Shown here piece after piece: positions 29,790 through 40,106 of a DNA stretch of 64,000 nt; position 1 is the stretch's first letter, and the number at the start of each line of letters is the position of its first letter. The notes beneath the pieces are model-generated. The model was not told where the DNA came from, ran no database searches, and worked only from the letters and a program-made list of their open reading frames with translations. The DNA is from Vibrio navarrensis (GTDB taxonomy: Bacteria; Pseudomonadota; Gammaproteobacteria; Enterobacterales; Vibrionaceae): the NCBI RefSeq assembly GCF_015767675.1, contig NZ_CP065217.1:2976001-3040000 (forward strand). Direction: 5' to 3'. A program made the position numbers and the translations under genes.

Positions 29790-30392
29790 ATGAAGAAGAT
29801 CGTATTGGCCACTGGCAATCAAGGCAAGGTGCGCGAGATGGCGGATTTATTGGCCGATTTTGGTTTTGACGTGGTCGCGCAGAGCGAATTTAACGTCTCT
29901 GAAGTGGCTGAAACGGGCACGACTTTTATTGAAAATGCCATTATCAAAGCGCGTCATGCCGCCAAAGAAACGGGCTTGCCAGCCATTGCCGACGACTCTG
30001 GCCTTGAGGTCGATTTTCTTCAAGGCGCACCCGGCATCTATTCCGCACGTTACGCAGGCGAGAAAGCCTCAGATCAAGAGAACTTAGAAAAGCTATTAAC
30101 CGCGATGGAAGGTGTGCCAGAAGCGCAACGTAGCGCTCGTTTCCATTGTGTATTGGTTTTGATGCGTCATGAAAACGACCCAACGCCGATCGTCTGTCAT
30201 GGAACGTGGGAAGGGCGAATCCTAACCCAAGCACACGGTGAAAACGGCTTTGGTTACGACCCCATCTTCTTCGTACCGGAAGAGAACTGTGCCTCGGCTG
30301 AACTTGCACCTGCGCGGAAAAAGCAGCTTTCACATCGTCGCAAAGCGTTACAACAGTTGTTCGCCACCCTTAGCCAGCAGCCATTAGCGTAA
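29790..30392 (+). CDS. rdgB: dITP/XTP pyrophosphatase RdgB
   Basis: 200 residues, Ham1/ITPase family. Removes dITP, ITP and XTP to keep non-canonical purines out of DNA. Seen: N-terminal [38 protein letters not shown] near residue 66, and [14 protein letters not shown] near 151. hemW starts seven bases after it. Confidence 0.96.
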   Translation: MKKIVLATGNQGKVREMADLLADFGFDVVAQSEFNVSEVAETGTTFIENAIIKARHAAKETGLPAIADDSGLEVDFLQGAPGIYSARYAGEKASDQENLEKLLTAMEGVPEAQRSARFHCVLVLMRHENDPTPIVCHGTWEGRILTQAHGENGFGYDPIFFVPEENCASAELAPARKKQLSHRRKALQQLFATLSQQPLA

Positions 30393-30398
30393 GGCAGC

Positions 30399-31574
30399 AT
30401 GATGTTAAAGCCTCCTGCTCTCAGTTTGTATGTGCACATTCCTTGGTGTGTACAAAAATGCCCGTACTGCGATTTCAACTCTCACGCTGTAAAAGAAGCG
30501 ATCCCGGAGCAGCAGTACATTCTTGCCTTGTTGGAAGATTTGGATCGCGACATTGAGAAATATCGTCTCAATGCTGCACCACGCCCGCTGCACTCAATCT
30601 TCATCGGCGGTGGCACACCCAGTTTAATTTCCGCAGAAGGGATAGCGCAGCTCTTGCAAGGCATTGAGCAGCGGATTGCCTTCACGCCAGAGATCGAAAT
30701 CACCATGGAAGCCAACCCCGGTACGATAGAAGCCAAGCGCTTTGCTGGCTATCGCGCTGCGGGAGTAACACGGATTTCGATTGGTGTGCAAAGCTTTGAA
30801 GCGGAAAAACTCGAACGTTTAGGACGGATCCATGGTCAGCAAGAAGCGGTCGCTGCCGCGCAGCTTGCTCACCAAATAGGTCTCAACAGTTTCAATTTGG
30901 ATTTGATGCACGGTTTGCCGGATCAAAGTATTGATCAAGCCTTGGCGGATCTCGATAAAGCGATTGAGCTCAACCCGCCGCACCTCTCTTGGTATCAGCT
31001 CACGATCGAGCCGAACACCATGTTTTACTACAAACCACCCGTGTTACCTGATGATGATGATTTGTGGGACATTTTCGAACAAGGCCACCAGAAACTGACC
31101 GCAGCAGGGTATGTGCAGTATGAAATCTCCGGTTACAGCAAACCTGGTTATCAGTGCCGTCACAACCTCAACTACTGGCGCTTTGGCGACTATCTCGGCA
31201 TCGGTTGTGGCTCCCACGGTAAACTGAGTTTTGCCGATGGGCGTATCATTCGCACCACCAAAATCAAACACCCTCGAGGCTACTTAGCGGCATATCAGAA
31301 TATGGTCAAACCCTATCTTGATAGTGAGCAGTTGGTTGCGGCGCAAGAGAGACCATTCGAATTCTTTATGAACCGTTTTCGTCTAATGGAAGCCTGCCCT
31401 AAGCAAGATTTTATCGACACCACTGGGCTAGGATTAGAAGCGATTGCAACGACGATTCAATGGGCGTTGGAAATGGGCTACTTGCGTGAAGATGCCACGC
31501 AATGGCAGATCACGGAGAAAGGCAAACTGTTCCTCAATGACCTGCTCGAAGCGTTTATGCCTGACGAAGAGTAA
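30399..31574 (+). CDS. hemW: Radical SAM heme chaperone HemW
   Basis: 391 residues. Radical SAM protein related to HemN; HemW binds heme and delivers it to apo-proteins rather than acting as coproporphyrinogen dehydrogenase. Seen: HIPWCVQKCPYCDF, the CxxxCxxC cluster motif with the HemW-type Phe after the last Cys; IFIGGGTPSLIS; and the C-terminal HemN_C domain. Two adjacent ATG codons can start it. It ends one base before the convergent glycosylase gene. Confidence 0.95.
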   Translation: MMLKPPALSLYVHIPWCVQKCPYCDFNSHAVKEAIPEQQYILALLEDLDRDIEKYRLNAAPRPLHSIFIGGGTPSLISAEGIAQLLQGIEQRIAFTPEIEITMEANPGTIEAKRFAGYRAAGVTRISIGVQSFEAEKLERLGRIHGQQEAVAAAQLAHQIGLNSFNLDLMHGLPDQSIDQALADLDKAIELNPPHLSWYQLTIEPNTMFYYKPPVLPDDDDLWDIFEQGHQKLTAAGYVQYEISGYSKPGYQCRHNLNYWRFGDYLGIGCGSHGKLSFADGRIIRTTKIKHPRGYLAAYQNMVKPYLDSEQLVAAQERPFEFFMNRFRLMEACPKQDFIDTTGLGLEAIATTIQWALEMGYLREDATQWQITEKGKLFLNDLLEAFMPDEE

Positions 31575-31575
31575 G

Positions 31576-32199
31576 TTACTCCACCATCAAATTCGCGTCG
31601 AGCATTTGCCAAATGTGTAAGGCAAGATAAGTGCGGTAAGGCGTTGCGGCTTGAAGAATCTTCTCTGCGGCAACGCCTTCTTTTTCGGCCAAGAGGTTAA
31701 GACCACGAGCGAGGGCAACATCGCCAGCCGACCACACATCGGGCAAAGCAAAGAAAAACATCAGCGCCATTTCCGCCGTCCACTGACCCACTCCCCACAA
31801 CTGCACCAACTGCTTGGTAATAAAGTCCGCGTCATCGCTGTGATAGATTTGCGCAGAAATTGTGCCGTCGTTGAGTGCGCGGTTAATCCCAAGCAAGGTT
31901 TTTACTTTAGCGTTAGATAGGCCACAAGTGCGCAGCGCCTCATACTGTTCATCCACCAGCACCGCGTGCAGCGAGCCATGTTGCTGACACAGCGTTTCTA
32001 CACGCCCCCAGATTGTTTTCGCCGCGTTGACAGACAACTGCTGCCCAGCCACCGCGCGGCTCAGATAGGGTAAAAACTTATCCGCCTCTTGGCGCTCAAG
32101 GCTTTGCGGGCCATTGAGCGTAAGGACTCGACTCAGATGAGAGAACGCAGCACATTGGCTTAATAACTGCTGATGGATCTGTTCACAGCTGATTGTCAT
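31576..32199 (-). CDS. DNA-3-methyladenine glycosylase II-like (HhH-GPD)
   Basis: 207 residues from ATG 32199. Base-excision glycosylase of the AlkA/MAG HhH-GPD superfamily, removing alkylated purines. Seen: AGQQLSVNAAKTIWGRV, the hairpin-helix-hairpin LVQLWGVGQWTAEMALMF near residue 126, and the catalytic Asp in WSAGDVALARG. It is shorter than E. coli AlkA because the N-terminal domain is missing, as in yeast MAG-type enzymes. The open frame extends to 32352 into glsB; I prefer 32199. Confidence 0.88.
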   Translation of the reverse strand: MTISCEQIHQQLLSQCAAFSHLSRVLTLNGPQSLERQEADKFLPYLSRAVAGQQLSVNAAKTIWGRVETLCQQHGSLHAVLVDEQYEALRTCGLSNAKVKTLLGINRALNDGTISAQIYHSDDADFITKQLVQLWGVGQWTAEMALMFFFALPDVWSAGDVALARGLNLLAEKEGVAAEKILQAATPYRTYLALHIWQMLDANLMVE

Positions 32200-32251
32200 T
32201 AGCTTCCCTGCCTCCATCTCGTGAAAAATAGTTCCGTTAAAAATAGCCGTA

Positions 32252-33172
32252 TTAAAAAATAGAGCGCCCGATACGCTGTGAAAATAGCTCAAGCGCTTTG
32301 GTCCCTGCCAGCGAGTTACCCGACGCATCAAGCTCTGGCGACCAAACCGCAATGGTCATATCGCCCGGCACCACGGCAATAATCCCGCCGCCAACCCCCG
32401 ATTTACCCGGCATACCGACACGGTAAGCGAACTCTCCGGCACCATCGTACAGCCCACAGGTCGCCAGCAGCGCGTTAAGCTGCTTGGTCTGCACTGGGGT
32501 AATCACTTTCTTACCTGTGTGCACCGAAGTGCCTTTGTTGGCGAGATAACTGAAGGTTTTCGCCAGATCGACACAGCTCATCTTCAGCGCGCAGGCGTGA
32601 AAATAGTTGTTCAACACAGGAATCACGTCGTTGTCGAAATTACCGAACGAGCGCATCAGATACGCAATCGCCGCGTTACGATCACTGTGCATCATCTCGG
32701 AAGCCGCCACGATTTTATCGTAGCAGATTTGGTTATCCCCCGAGAGCTGGCGAACAAACTCCAGCAGACGCTGGCGTGGTGCGGACAAACGGCTGGCGAG
32801 CAAATCCGCCACCACAATCGCCCCAGCATTAATAAACGGATTGCGCGGAATTCCTTGCTCCATTTCAAGCTGGATCAGCGAATTAAACGCCTGCCCCGAA
32901 GGCTCTTTGCCCACTCGACGCCAAATCTCATCGGGCTGATACAAACACATTGCCAGAGTTAAGCTTAGCGCTTTGGAAATCGATTGAATGGAAAAGCTCT
33001 CTTCGGCATCACCAGCCGCGATGATCTCACCTTCATTGGTGTACACCGCCATACCCAGTTTCTCCGCCGGAACTTTCGCCAGTGCGGGAATATAATCGGC
33101 AACCTTGCCACGCCCAATCAAGGGGCGAACTTCGTCCATAATTTCAGCGAGCAACGCTTTTGTCGGCTTCAT
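32252..33172 (-). CDS. glsB: Glutaminase
   Basis: 306 residues; hydrolyses glutamine to glutamate and ammonia. Serine-dependent beta-lactamase-like fold with the nucleophile in [15 protein letters not shown] (SxxK) near residue 65. Other family blocks: [19 protein letters not shown] and [17 protein letters not shown]. It is convergent with hemW and lies downstream of trmB on the same strand. Because glutaminase releases ammonia it contributes to acid tolerance in enterobacteria; that role here is inference. Confidence 0.95.
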   Translation of the reverse strand: MKPTKALLAEIMDEVRPLIGRGKVADYIPALAKVPAEKLGMAVYTNEGEIIAAGDAEESFSIQSISKALSLTLAMCLYQPDEIWRRVGKEPSGQAFNSLIQLEMEQGIPRNPFINAGAIVVADLLASRLSAPRQRLLEFVRQLSGDNQICYDKIVAASEMMHSDRNAAIAYLMRSFGNFDNDVIPVLNNYFHACALKMSCVDLAKTFSYLANKGTSVHTGKKVITPVQTKQLNALLATCGLYDGAGEFAYRVGMPGKSGVGGGIIAVVPGDMTIAVWSPELDASGNSLAGTKALELFSQRIGRSIF

Positions 33173-33212
33173 GACTTTTTACCTGACTGCTTGTTATTTT
33201 TCTTGTAGGGTC

Positions 33213-33241
33213 AAAAAAGCCAACATCGATAATGTTGGCTC
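33213..33241 (-). terminator. Terminator after trmB
   Basis: Minus-strand stem GCCAACAT/ATGTTGGC with a five-base loop and a T6 tract. Confidence 0.85.
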
Positions 33242-33283
33242 TTTGTTATGCAGTGTGCGGATTTTACAAAAACCAGTCAAACA

Positions 33284-34003
33284 CTAATTAGTACGTTTGT
33301 ACTTGATGTCCCACACACCGTGACCTAAACGGTGTCCACGTGCTTCAAACTTAGTCAGAGGACGCTCTTCTGGACGCGGAATGTAGTCACCGTCCTGTGC
33401 GATATTGGCAAAACCGGGCGCTTGATTCATCACTTCAATCATGTGCTCTGCGTAGTTTTCCCAATCTGTCGCCATATGGAAAATCCCTTCATTCGGGATC
33501 AATTTCTGGCGTACCATTTCGGCGAACTCAAGCTGCACGATGCGGCGCTTATGGTGACGCTTTTTATGCCACGGATCAGGGAAAAACAGTTGCAGCGTTG
33601 CCAAGCTGTCATTGGGGATCATGTGTTCAAACACTTCCACCGCATCATGGCACATTACGCGTAAATTGGTGATGCCCGCTTCGCGTGCATCCGACAGACA
33701 CGCGCCGACACCTGGGCTGTGCACTTCGATACCAAAGAAGTTTTTCTCCGGCGCGTTTTTCGCCATTTCGACCAGCGAAGCACCCATACCGAAGCCGATT
33801 TCCAGAACCACTGGATTGTCGTTACCAAAGACCTCTTTCCAATCAAGAAGTTGTGCTTGGTAGTCGATGCCCATTGTCGGCCAGCACTCTTTCATCGCAT
33901 TCTCTTGGCCTTTAGTTAAACGGCCTTCGCGACGAACAAAACTGCGTATCTTACGGATCAACTTACCGTCTTCATTGAATTCGTTAGTGGTCACTTCACT
34001 CAT
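33284..34003 (-). CDS. trmB: tRNA (guanine-N7-)-methyltransferase
   Basis: 239 residues from ATG 34003 (MSEVTTNEF), exactly the E. coli length; an in-frame GTG at 34018 is an alternative. Makes m7G46 in tRNA. Seen: SAM-binding motif [16 protein letters not shown] near residue 70, and the family motif [16 protein letters not shown] near 145. It is divergent from mutY with about 165 bases between. Confidence 0.95.
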   Translation of the reverse strand: MSEVTTNEFNEDGKLIRKIRSFVRREGRLTKGQENAMKECWPTMGIDYQAQLLDWKEVFGNDNPVVLEIGFGMGASLVEMAKNAPEKNFFGIEVHSPGVGACLSDAREAGITNLRVMCHDAVEVFEHMIPNDSLATLQLFFPDPWHKKRHHKRRIVQLEFAEMVRQKLIPNEGIFHMATDWENYAEHMIEVMNQAPGFANIAQDGDYIPRPEERPLTKFEARGHRLGHGVWDIKYKRTN

Positions 34004-34168
34004 GGATTCTGCCTGCACATTGATTAATCAAAGCGGGGATTATCCAAAGAATTTTCTTTGGCGCAAGTGTTATCCGTAAAAACGAGTATCCCCACACTTT
34101 GTCGGTTGTACTTTCACCCTATTCTGTGATGCAATTTTGCCTACAAATAATAGAACACAGAGCAAGTC

Positions 34169-35221
34169 GTGACCCCTTTTGCTAATGCCATTTTGAAATG
34201 GTACGACGCCTACGGAAGAAAAAATCTCCCTTGGCAACAGAACAAAACTGCCTACAGCGTCTGGCTGTCGGAGATCATGCTGCAACAGACACAAGTTGCG
34301 ACGGTGATCCCTTATTATCAACGCTTTTTGCAACGTTTCCCGACCGTGACCGATCTGGCCAACGCCGAGCAAGATGAAGTCTTGCATCTGTGGACTGGGC
34401 TTGGTTACTACGCGCGGGCGCGTAACCTGCACAAAGCGGCCAAAATCGTTGCGCAGCAATATCAAGGCGAGTTTCCCACCGACATTGAACAGATGAACGC
34501 CCTGCCGGGCATTGGCCGTTCTACCGCAGCAGCGGTGCTCTCTTCTGTTTATAAACAGCCACATGCCATTCTTGATGGCAATGTGAAACGCACCTTATCT
34601 CGCGCCTTTGCCGTTGAAGGCTGGTCTGGGCAAAAAGCGGTTGAGAATCAGCTTTGGCAGCTCGCCGAAGCGCATACACCGCAGCAAGATGTCGATAAAT
34701 ACAATCAAGCGATGATGGATATGGGCGCGATGATCTGCACGCGCAGCAAGCCCAAATGCAGCTTGTGCCCGGTAGCGGATTTGTGTGTCGCCCAAAAGCA
34801 AGGCAACCCACTCAATTATCCCGGCAAAAAGCCGAAAAAAGAGAAACCGACCAAGCAGACTTGGTTTGTGATGCTGCATCACGACAATCAAGTGTGGCTA
34901 GAGCAGCGACCGCAAAGCGGAATCTGGGGCGGGCTGTTTTGTTTCCCGCAACAACCAGAGGATGACCTAAGCGATTTGTTGGCCAAACGTGGTATCCGTG
35001 ACGAGCACATTCGTACCCAGCAAACCCTGATCGCGTTTCGCCATACCTTTAGCCACTATCACCTCGATATCACGCCGATTCTGTTGGATTTATCAAAGCA
35101 ACCCGATGTGATAATGGAAGCGGGCAACGGTCTTTGGTATAACTTAGCTCACCCCGAAACCATAGGTCTGGCGGCTCCGGTCAAACAACTACTGGAAAGC
35201 CTGCCCCATGAACTTCGTTAG
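34169..35221 (+). CDS. mutY: A/G-specific adenine glycosylase MutY
   Basis: 350 residues. Removes adenine opposite 8-oxoguanine. Seen: catalytic Glu in [11 protein letters not shown] near residue 37, hairpin [14 protein letters not shown] with downstream Asp ([12 protein letters not shown]), the four-cysteine 4Fe-4S loop [17 protein letters not shown] near 192, and a C-terminal NUDIX-like domain that reads oxoG. The start is GTG 34169. yggX follows after 21 bases and mltC after that, as in E. coli. Confidence 0.96.
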   Translation: MTPFANAILKWYDAYGRKNLPWQQNKTAYSVWLSEIMLQQTQVATVIPYYQRFLQRFPTVTDLANAEQDEVLHLWTGLGYYARARNLHKAAKIVAQQYQGEFPTDIEQMNALPGIGRSTAAAVLSSVYKQPHAILDGNVKRTLSRAFAVEGWSGQKAVENQLWQLAEAHTPQQDVDKYNQAMMDMGAMICTRSKPKCSLCPVADLCVAQKQGNPLNYPGKKPKKEKPTKQTWFVMLHHDNQVWLEQRPQSGIWGGLFCFPQQPEDDLSDLLAKRGIRDEHIRTQQTLIAFRHTFSHYHLDITPILLDLSKQPDVIMEAGNGLWYNLAHPETIGLAAPVKQLLESLPHELR

Positions 35222-35242
35222 AGCTTTATTTAAGGAGTCATT

Positions 35243-35515
35243 ATGAGCCGCACTGTTTTTTGTGCTCGTCTAAACAAAGAGGCTGAAGGCCTAGATTTTC
35301 AACTTTACCCGGGCGAGCTGGGTAAACGTATTTTCGATACCATTTCCAAAGAAGCTTGGGGACAGTGGCAGCATAAACAAACCATGCTGATCAACGAGAA
35401 AAAGCTCAATATGATGGACCCAGAACATCGCAAACTGCTCGAAACCGAAATGGTGAACTTCCTGTTTGAAGGTAAAGAAGTGCATATCGAAGGCTATACT
35501 CCACCAAGCCAATAA
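35243..35515 (+). CDS. yggX: Fe(2+)-trafficking protein YggX
   Basis: 90 residues. Small cytoplasmic protein protecting Fe-S clusters against oxidants. Seen: [20 protein letters not shown] with the conserved Cys, then [10 protein letters not shown] and the C-terminal YTPP. Located after MutY, itself an Fe-S protein. AAGGAG precedes the ATG. Confidence 0.95.
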   Translation: MSRTVFCARLNKEAEGLDFQLYPGELGKRIFDTISKEAWGQWQHKQTMLINEKKLNMMDPEHRKLLETEMVNFLFEGKEVHIEGYTPPSQ

Positions 35516-35539
35516 ACTGGGTTTGCAACCTCTTCAATC

Positions 35540-35576
35540 AATGACATCATTGCCAACGCACTGATGTCATTTTTTG
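35540..35576 (+). terminator. Terminator after yggX
   Basis: Stem ATGACATCA/TGATGTCAT with a 12-base loop, then T6. It suggests mltC also has its own promoter. Confidence 0.7.
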
Positions 35577-35591
35577 TTTAATGGAACCACC

Positions 35592-36722
35592 ATGAAGAAA
35601 CTTGGATACATGCTGATCGCACTATTGCTGACAGGTTGTAGTCGAGAATTCATCGAGAACATCTACGATGTGAACTATGAACCGACCAACCGCTTTGCCA
35701 ATAATCTAGCGCAGTTGCCCGGTCAGTTTGAGAAAGATACCGCTGCGCTAGACGCGCTGATCGATAGTTTCTCAGGCAACATCGAAAAACGTTGGGGTAG
35801 CCGAGAGATCAAAATGGCGGGCAAGAGCAACTACGTCAAATACATCGACAACTACCTCAGCCGAGCCGACGTCAACTTCACCACGGGCAACATTTTAATT
35901 GAAACCGTCTCACCCACTGAGCCGGAAAAACATCTCAAAAATGCCATCATCACCACCTTGCTCACCCCAGATGATCCGGCGAATGTCGATCTCTTTTCCT
36001 CCAAAGAGATCCATTTAGAAGGACGCCCGTTTCTCTACAACCAGGTGGTTGATCAAGACAAAAAAGCCATTCAATGGTCTTGGCGTGCCAACCGCTTTGC
36101 CGATTACTTGATTGCTACCCAGCTTAAAACCCGCACCGTAGACTTCAAAAAAGCCTACTACGTAGAAATTCCCATGGTGGCTGACCACATCATGAAACGC
36201 AGCTACCAGTACGCTGATATCGTGAGGAAAGCATCGCAGAAATACGGCATTGATGAAGATCTGATTTACGCCATCATTAAGACCGAAAGTAGTTTCAACC
36301 CCTATGCGGTGAGTTGGGCCAATGCCTATGGCCTGATGCAGGTGGTGCCAAAAACCGCCGGTCGCGATGTGTTCAATTTAGTCAAAAATCGCTCTGGTGA
36401 ACCTTCGCCGGAATATCTGTTTAACCCTGAAAACAACATCGACACTGGCACTGCCTACTTCTATCTGCTGAAAAATCGTTATCTCAAAGAGGTGGCCCAC
36501 CCGACATCGCTCGAGTACTCGATGATTTCGGCCTACAACGGCGGTACGGGCGGCGTCCTCAACACCTTTAACCGTAGCGATCGCAAACGCGCCATGCGCG
36601 ATCTCAATGCACTACAGCCTAACCAAGTGTATTGGGCCTTAACAAAAAAACACCCCAATGCAGAAGCCCGGCACTACTTAGAGAAAGTGACTCAGTTTAA
36701 GAAAGAATTTAATCAGGACTAA
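35592..36722 (+). CDS. mltC: Membrane-bound lytic murein transglycosylase C
   Basis: 376 residues from ATG 35592. Lipoprotein (lipobox LLLTGC, Cys at about residue 16) anchored to the outer membrane. Cleaves the glycan between MurNAc and GlcNAc with 1,6-anhydro product. Seen: an N-terminal MltC-specific domain, and the C-terminal SLT domain with catalytic Glu in IIKTESSFNPYAVS near residue 235, then AYGLMQV and YNGGTGGVL. No signal sequence precedes an upstream TTG (35574), so ATG is preferred. Confidence 0.95.
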   Translation: MKKLGYMLIALLLTGCSREFIENIYDVNYEPTNRFANNLAQLPGQFEKDTAALDALIDSFSGNIEKRWGSREIKMAGKSNYVKYIDNYLSRADVNFTTGNILIETVSPTEPEKHLKNAIITTLLTPDDPANVDLFSSKEIHLEGRPFLYNQVVDQDKKAIQWSWRANRFADYLIATQLKTRTVDFKKAYYVEIPMVADHIMKRSYQYADIVRKASQKYGIDEDLIYAIIKTESSFNPYAVSWANAYGLMQVVPKTAGRDVFNLVKNRSGEPSPEYLFNPENNIDTGTAYFYLLKNRYLKEVAHPTSLEYSMISAYNGGTGGVLNTFNRSDRKRAMRDLNALQPNQVYWALTKKHPNAEARHYLEKVTQFKKEFNQD

Positions 36723-36790
36723 TCTTTCTAGAGACAAAGAGTAAAGTTTCATCACTCAGATTTTTTTCAGCGATTTATTGAAAAAAGGGG

Positions 36791-36819
36791 TTGACGCTTG
36801 AAGAGAAAATCCGTTTAAT
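36791..36819 (+). promoter_or_regulatory. Sigma-70 promoter of the first tRNA array
   Basis: TTGACG and TTTAAT separated by 17 bases, with a GC-rich discriminator (AACGCTCC), 12 bases before tRNA-Phe. This is the stringent-type layout of stable RNA promoters. Confidence 0.85.
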
Positions 36820-36830
36820 AACGCTCCGTT

Positions 36831-36906
36831 GCCCGGATAGCTCAGTCGGTAGAGCAGAGGATTGAAAATCCTCGTGTCGGTGGTTCGATTCCGCCTCCGG
36901 GCACCA
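36831..36906 (+). tRNA. tRNA-Phe (GAA)
   Basis: 76 bases with encoded CCA; acceptor stem GCCCGGA/TCCGGGC, anticodon loop TTGAAAA with GAA, T-loop GTTCGATTC. Confidence 0.98.
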
Positions 36907-36959
36907 CGAATTAAAGTCGTTGGTGCTTATTACGAACGACAGTAAAAAGAATATCGTGT

Positions 36960-37035
<76 letters not shown>

Positions 37036-37072
37036 TTTACATAATCTTGCCTAGCAAGAGATAGCGAATAGT

Positions 37073-37148
37073 TCCTCCTTAGCTCAGTCGGTAGAGCGAC
37101 GGACTGTTAATCCGCAGGTCGCTGGTTCGAGCCCAGCAGGAGGAGCCA
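37073..37148 (+). tRNA. tRNA-Asn (GTT)
   Basis: 76 bases with encoded CCA; anticodon GTT in loop CTGTTAA; acceptor TCCTCCT/AGGAGGA. Confidence 0.98.
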
Positions 37149-37154
37149 CTTTTA

Positions 37155-37183
37155 AAGCCAAGTCACTGACTTGGCTTTTTTCT
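37155..37183 (+). terminator. Terminator of the first tRNA array
   Basis: Stem AAGCCAAGT/ACTTGGCTT with a five-base loop and T6, directly after tRNA-Asn. Confidence 0.9.
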
Positions 37184-37406
37184 TTTCTGCGTATCGCTAT
37201 GTTCTCATATCCCCCGTTCTGCATTATTCAAACGAGTGTTGTACCACATAAAAAAGCACTTATTTCACAGAAAAAATTTAATCCATATCATGCTTTCTAT
37301 ACAGGCTGCTGTTCGTTTCAAATTGACTACACTAAGATGAAAAATACGTGAAATAGATCTAGCAATCGCCCTGACTTGTCGACGCCATCATCATGTGAGC
37401 CATTAT

Positions 37407-39032
37407 ATGAAACTAAAAACACAAGCTTATTTGTTATCGGGAATTATCTTAATCGCCCTGCTTGCTTTAACCGCAACGGGTCTCTGGACGCTACGCGTGG
37501 CCAGTAACTTAGACAATAAAGCCCGAGTTACCGAATTATTTCGCAGCGCCTACAGCATATTAACCGAGATCGAAAAAATGTCGGTAGAAGGCAAAATCCC
37601 CGAGGCTGAAGCCAAAGCACTCGCAACTCGCCTATTGCGTAACAATATTTATAAAGATAATGAGTATGTTTATGTCGCCGACGACAAGATGATATTCATC
37701 GCCACACCACTTGATCCGCAGCTTCACGGCACCAGCTTCCATGACTTTAAAGATGGCAAAGGCAACAGTGTTGGTCAGTTGATCTTGGATGTGTTGGGGC
37801 GCCGAACTGGGCAACTGGTCGAGTACACTTGGACGCAGAAACAAGCCGATGGCTCAATTGAAGAGAAACTGTCAATAGCAGAAAGAACACCACATTGGAA
37901 ATGGGTGGTTGGCACGGGCATCGGTTTCAACGAAGTGAACGCGCGTTTCTGGTCAACCGCGCAGTGGCAACTTCTCTTGTGCTTAGTGATTGCGGGCGCC
38001 ATCTTGACCGGACTTATCATCTCCATCAGAAAGATGCTCAATTTGTTGGGTGGTGAACCCAATGACGTGCGCAAAGCGGTACAAGCCGTAGCCCAAGGCC
38101 ATATTCAAACCAGTTTTGATACTCAAGCTCCGCAGGGAAGCATCTACCAAGCGGTACAAGAGATGAGCCGTTCATTAGCGCAGATGATCACTAACTTAGA
38201 CGGTTCAATGCATGCCCTACGTGGCGAACTGGCATCGGTAGAATCCCGCTCGGATTCCATTGCTCATCTGTCTGCTTCTCAACAGCAGTCCACTGCCATG
38301 ATTGCCACTGCTATGACGGAAATGGCTTCATCGGCTAACCATGTGGCTGATTCGGCCAGCGATACTGCGCGCAATACCGATGAAGCGGATAAACAAAGTC
38401 AGCACACACAAAAACTCATCAACAACACCGTAGCGAATATTCAAGGGCTGGCTAATCAATTGGGTACCGCGAGTCAAGCAGTTGCCGATCTCGATCAAGA
38501 TGTCAATAACATTGTCAAAGTGCTGGATGTCATTGGCGACATTGCCGAACAGACCAATCTATTGGCGTTGAATGCGGCGATTGAAGCGGCTCGTGCAGGC
38601 GAGCAGGGTCGTGGCTTTGCTGTAGTTGCTGACGAGGTTCGTAATCTTGCGGGTCGAACCCAAGCAAGCACCAAAGAAATTCAACTGATGATTAATAACT
38701 TGCAACAAGGATCGCGCAACGCAATCCAAACCATGGAAGTGTGTGCCGAGACTAGCCAGAGTACCGTCGTTGAATCAAGAAATGCTTCCGATGCCCTGCA
38801 ACAAATCGTCATTGCACTGGAATCCATCAGCTCAATGAGCCAGCAAATCGCCACTGCGGCGGCCGAACAGACCCAAGTGAGCGATGACATTGCAAAAAGA
38901 ATCAATATGATTGAAGACAGCGGCAACCAACTAACGGCCGTGGTGACAGAGAGCCATAACAGCACCCGCAGTCTAGCGTCATTAGCGAATGATCTGGAAA
39001 GTTGGGTCAACAAGTTCTCCGTTAAAAACTAA
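37407..39032 (+). CDS. Methyl-accepting chemotaxis protein with single Cache domain
   Basis: 541 residues from ATG 37407 (GTG 37395 is an alternative). Inner-membrane chemoreceptor. Order: TM1 at about residues 5-25; periplasmic sCache_2 domain with [24 protein letters not shown] and [14 protein letters not shown]2 near 190-210; a HAMP-like segment; then the signalling domain, with hairpin tip [20 protein letters not shown] and [16 protein letters not shown]. sCache_2 receptors often sense small organic acids; the ligand here is unknown. It sits between two tRNA arrays as a separate unit with its own terminator. Confidence 0.93.
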   Translation: MKLKTQAYLLSGIILIALLALTATGLWTLRVASNLDNKARVTELFRSAYSILTEIEKMSVEGKIPEAEAKALATRLLRNNIYKDNEYVYVADDKMIFIATPLDPQLHGTSFHDFKDGKGNSVGQLILDVLGRRTGQLVEYTWTQKQADGSIEEKLSIAERTPHWKWVVGTGIGFNEVNARFWSTAQWQLLLCLVIAGAILTGLIISIRKMLNLLGGEPNDVRKAVQAVAQGHIQTSFDTQAPQGSIYQAVQEMSRSLAQMITNLDGSMHALRGELASVESRSDSIAHLSASQQQSTAMIATAMTEMASSANHVADSASDTARNTDEADKQSQHTQKLINNTVANIQGLANQLGTASQAVADLDQDVNNIVKVLDVIGDIAEQTNLLALNAAIEAARAGEQGRGFAVVADEVRNLAGRTQASTKEIQLMINNLQQGSRNAIQTMEVCAETSQSTVVESRNASDALQQIVIALESISSMSQQIATAAAEQTQVSDDIAKRINMIEDSGNQLTAVVTESHNSTRSLASLANDLESWVNKFSVKN

Positions 39033-39050
39033 GCGAACTCGTTTTCAACA

Positions 39051-39078
39051 AAAAGCACGCTTTATCGCGTGCTTTTTC
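39051..39078 (+). terminator. Terminator after the chemoreceptor gene
   Basis: Stem AAAAGCACGC/GCGTGCTTTT with a six-base loop. Confidence 0.9.
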
Positions 39079-39225
39079 GTATTCTAAGCCATAAAACACC
39101 CAATTAATCTCGTAAAAAACAGGCGCGATAATGTTTACAGACTGTACACTCTTGTCATCAAATGGATAAAAACGCCCCGTTACGCACACAAAAACAGCAA
39201 ACGATATTTTTTTTGCATTTTTGTA

Positions 39226-39254
39226 TTGACCTCCCTAACGAAAAACCGTTTAAT
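39226..39254 (+). promoter_or_regulatory. Sigma-70 promoter of the second tRNA array
   Basis: TTGACC, 17-base spacer, TTTAAT. It has the same layout as the promoter at 36791, including the -10 hexamer and the flanking CCG. Confidence 0.85.
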
Positions 39255-39264
39255 ACACCTCGTC

Positions 39265-39340
39265 GCCCGGATAGCTCAGTCGGTAGAGCAGAGGATTGAA
39301 AATCCTCGTGTCGGTGGTTCGATTCCGCCTCCGGGCACCA
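39265..39340 (+). tRNA. tRNA-Phe (GAA)
   Basis: Identical in sequence to the copy at 36831. Confidence 0.98.
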
Positions 39341-39393
39341 CAAATTAAAGTTGTTGGTGCTTAGTACGAACGACAGTAAAAAGAATATCGTGT

Positions 39394-39469
<76 letters not shown>

Positions 39470-39476
39470 TTCTTTT

Positions 39477-39552
39477 GCCTCGATAGCTCAGTCGGTAGAG
39501 CAGAGGATTGAAAATCCTCGTGTCGGTGGTTCGATTCCGCCTCGAGGCACCA
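39477..39552 (+). tRNA. tRNA-Phe (GAA), variant acceptor stem
   Basis: Body identical to the other tRNA-Phe genes, but the acceptor stem reads GCCTCGA/TCGAGGC instead of GCCCGGA/TCCGGGC. The changes are fully compensated, so the stem still pairs perfectly, and CCA is encoded. Discriminator base A73 is kept. Confidence 0.95.
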
Positions 39553-39555
39553 CTT
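39538..39555 (+). repeat. Direct repeat, copy 1 (3' end of variant tRNA-Phe)
   Basis: The 18-base string CGCCTCGAGGCACCACTT covers the tRNA 3' end and the first three bases beyond. It recurs at 39633-39650. Confidence 0.9.
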
Positions 39556-39632
39556 TTGATAGCTGTGTTTTGATGAAGTTAAAATAACTTTTTGAAAAAC
39601 ATCGGCCAGTGCCCTAGGCGGGCCCGTTATTA

Positions 39633-39650
39633 CGCCTCGAGGCACCACTT
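39633..39650 (+). repeat. Direct repeat, copy 2 (orphan tRNA 3' end)
   Basis: Exact copy of 39538-39555 without the rest of a tRNA. The roughly 80 bases between the copies hold no gene. It resembles a tRNA 3'-end attachment site or the scar of an unequal exchange. Confidence 0.85.
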
Positions 39651-39684
39651 ATTAAAGTTGTGCTAAAACACAATAAAGAATAGT

Positions 39685-39760
39685 TCCTCCTTAGCTCAGT
39701 CGGTAGAGCGACGGACTGTTAATCCGCAGGTCGCTGGTTCGAGCCCAGCAGGAGGAGCCA
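39685..39760 (+). tRNA. tRNA-Asn (GTT)
   Basis: Identical to the copy at 37073. Confidence 0.98.
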
Positions 39761-39792
39761 CTTTTCGTTAGCAAGACTTATCTTGTTAACAA

Positions 39793-39869
<77 letters not shown>

Positions 39870-39884
39870 TCAAATTAAAATAGT

Positions 39885-39960
39885 TCCTCCTTAGCTCAGT
39901 CGGTAGAGCGACGGACTGTTAATCCGCAGGTCGCTGGTTCGAGCCCAGCAGGAGGAGCCA
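39885..39960 (+). tRNA. tRNA-Asn (GTT)
   Basis: Third identical tRNA-Asn gene, last of the array. Confidence 0.98.
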
Positions 39961-39967
39961 AATTCAG

Positions 39968-39998
39968 AAAGCCGCATCACTGATGCGGCTTTTTTTTG
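39968..39998 (+). terminator. Terminator of the second tRNA array
   Basis: GCCGCATCA/TGATGCGGC hairpin followed by T8. Confidence 0.9.
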
Positions 39999-40045
39999 CG
40001 CTTTATTTCTGTGTCACTTGTTCCAAGCAGCCTATTTCCTGGCAT

Positions 40046-40073
40046 AAAAAGCTGGCGTATTTCCAACGCCAGC
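40046..40073 (-). terminator. Terminator after the aldehyde dehydrogenase gene
   Basis: Minus-strand stem GCTGGCGT/ACGCCAGC followed by T5. Confidence 0.85.
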
Positions 40074-40106
40074 CTGTTAAACATCTCGCTTGAGTAGAGC
40101 CGAACT

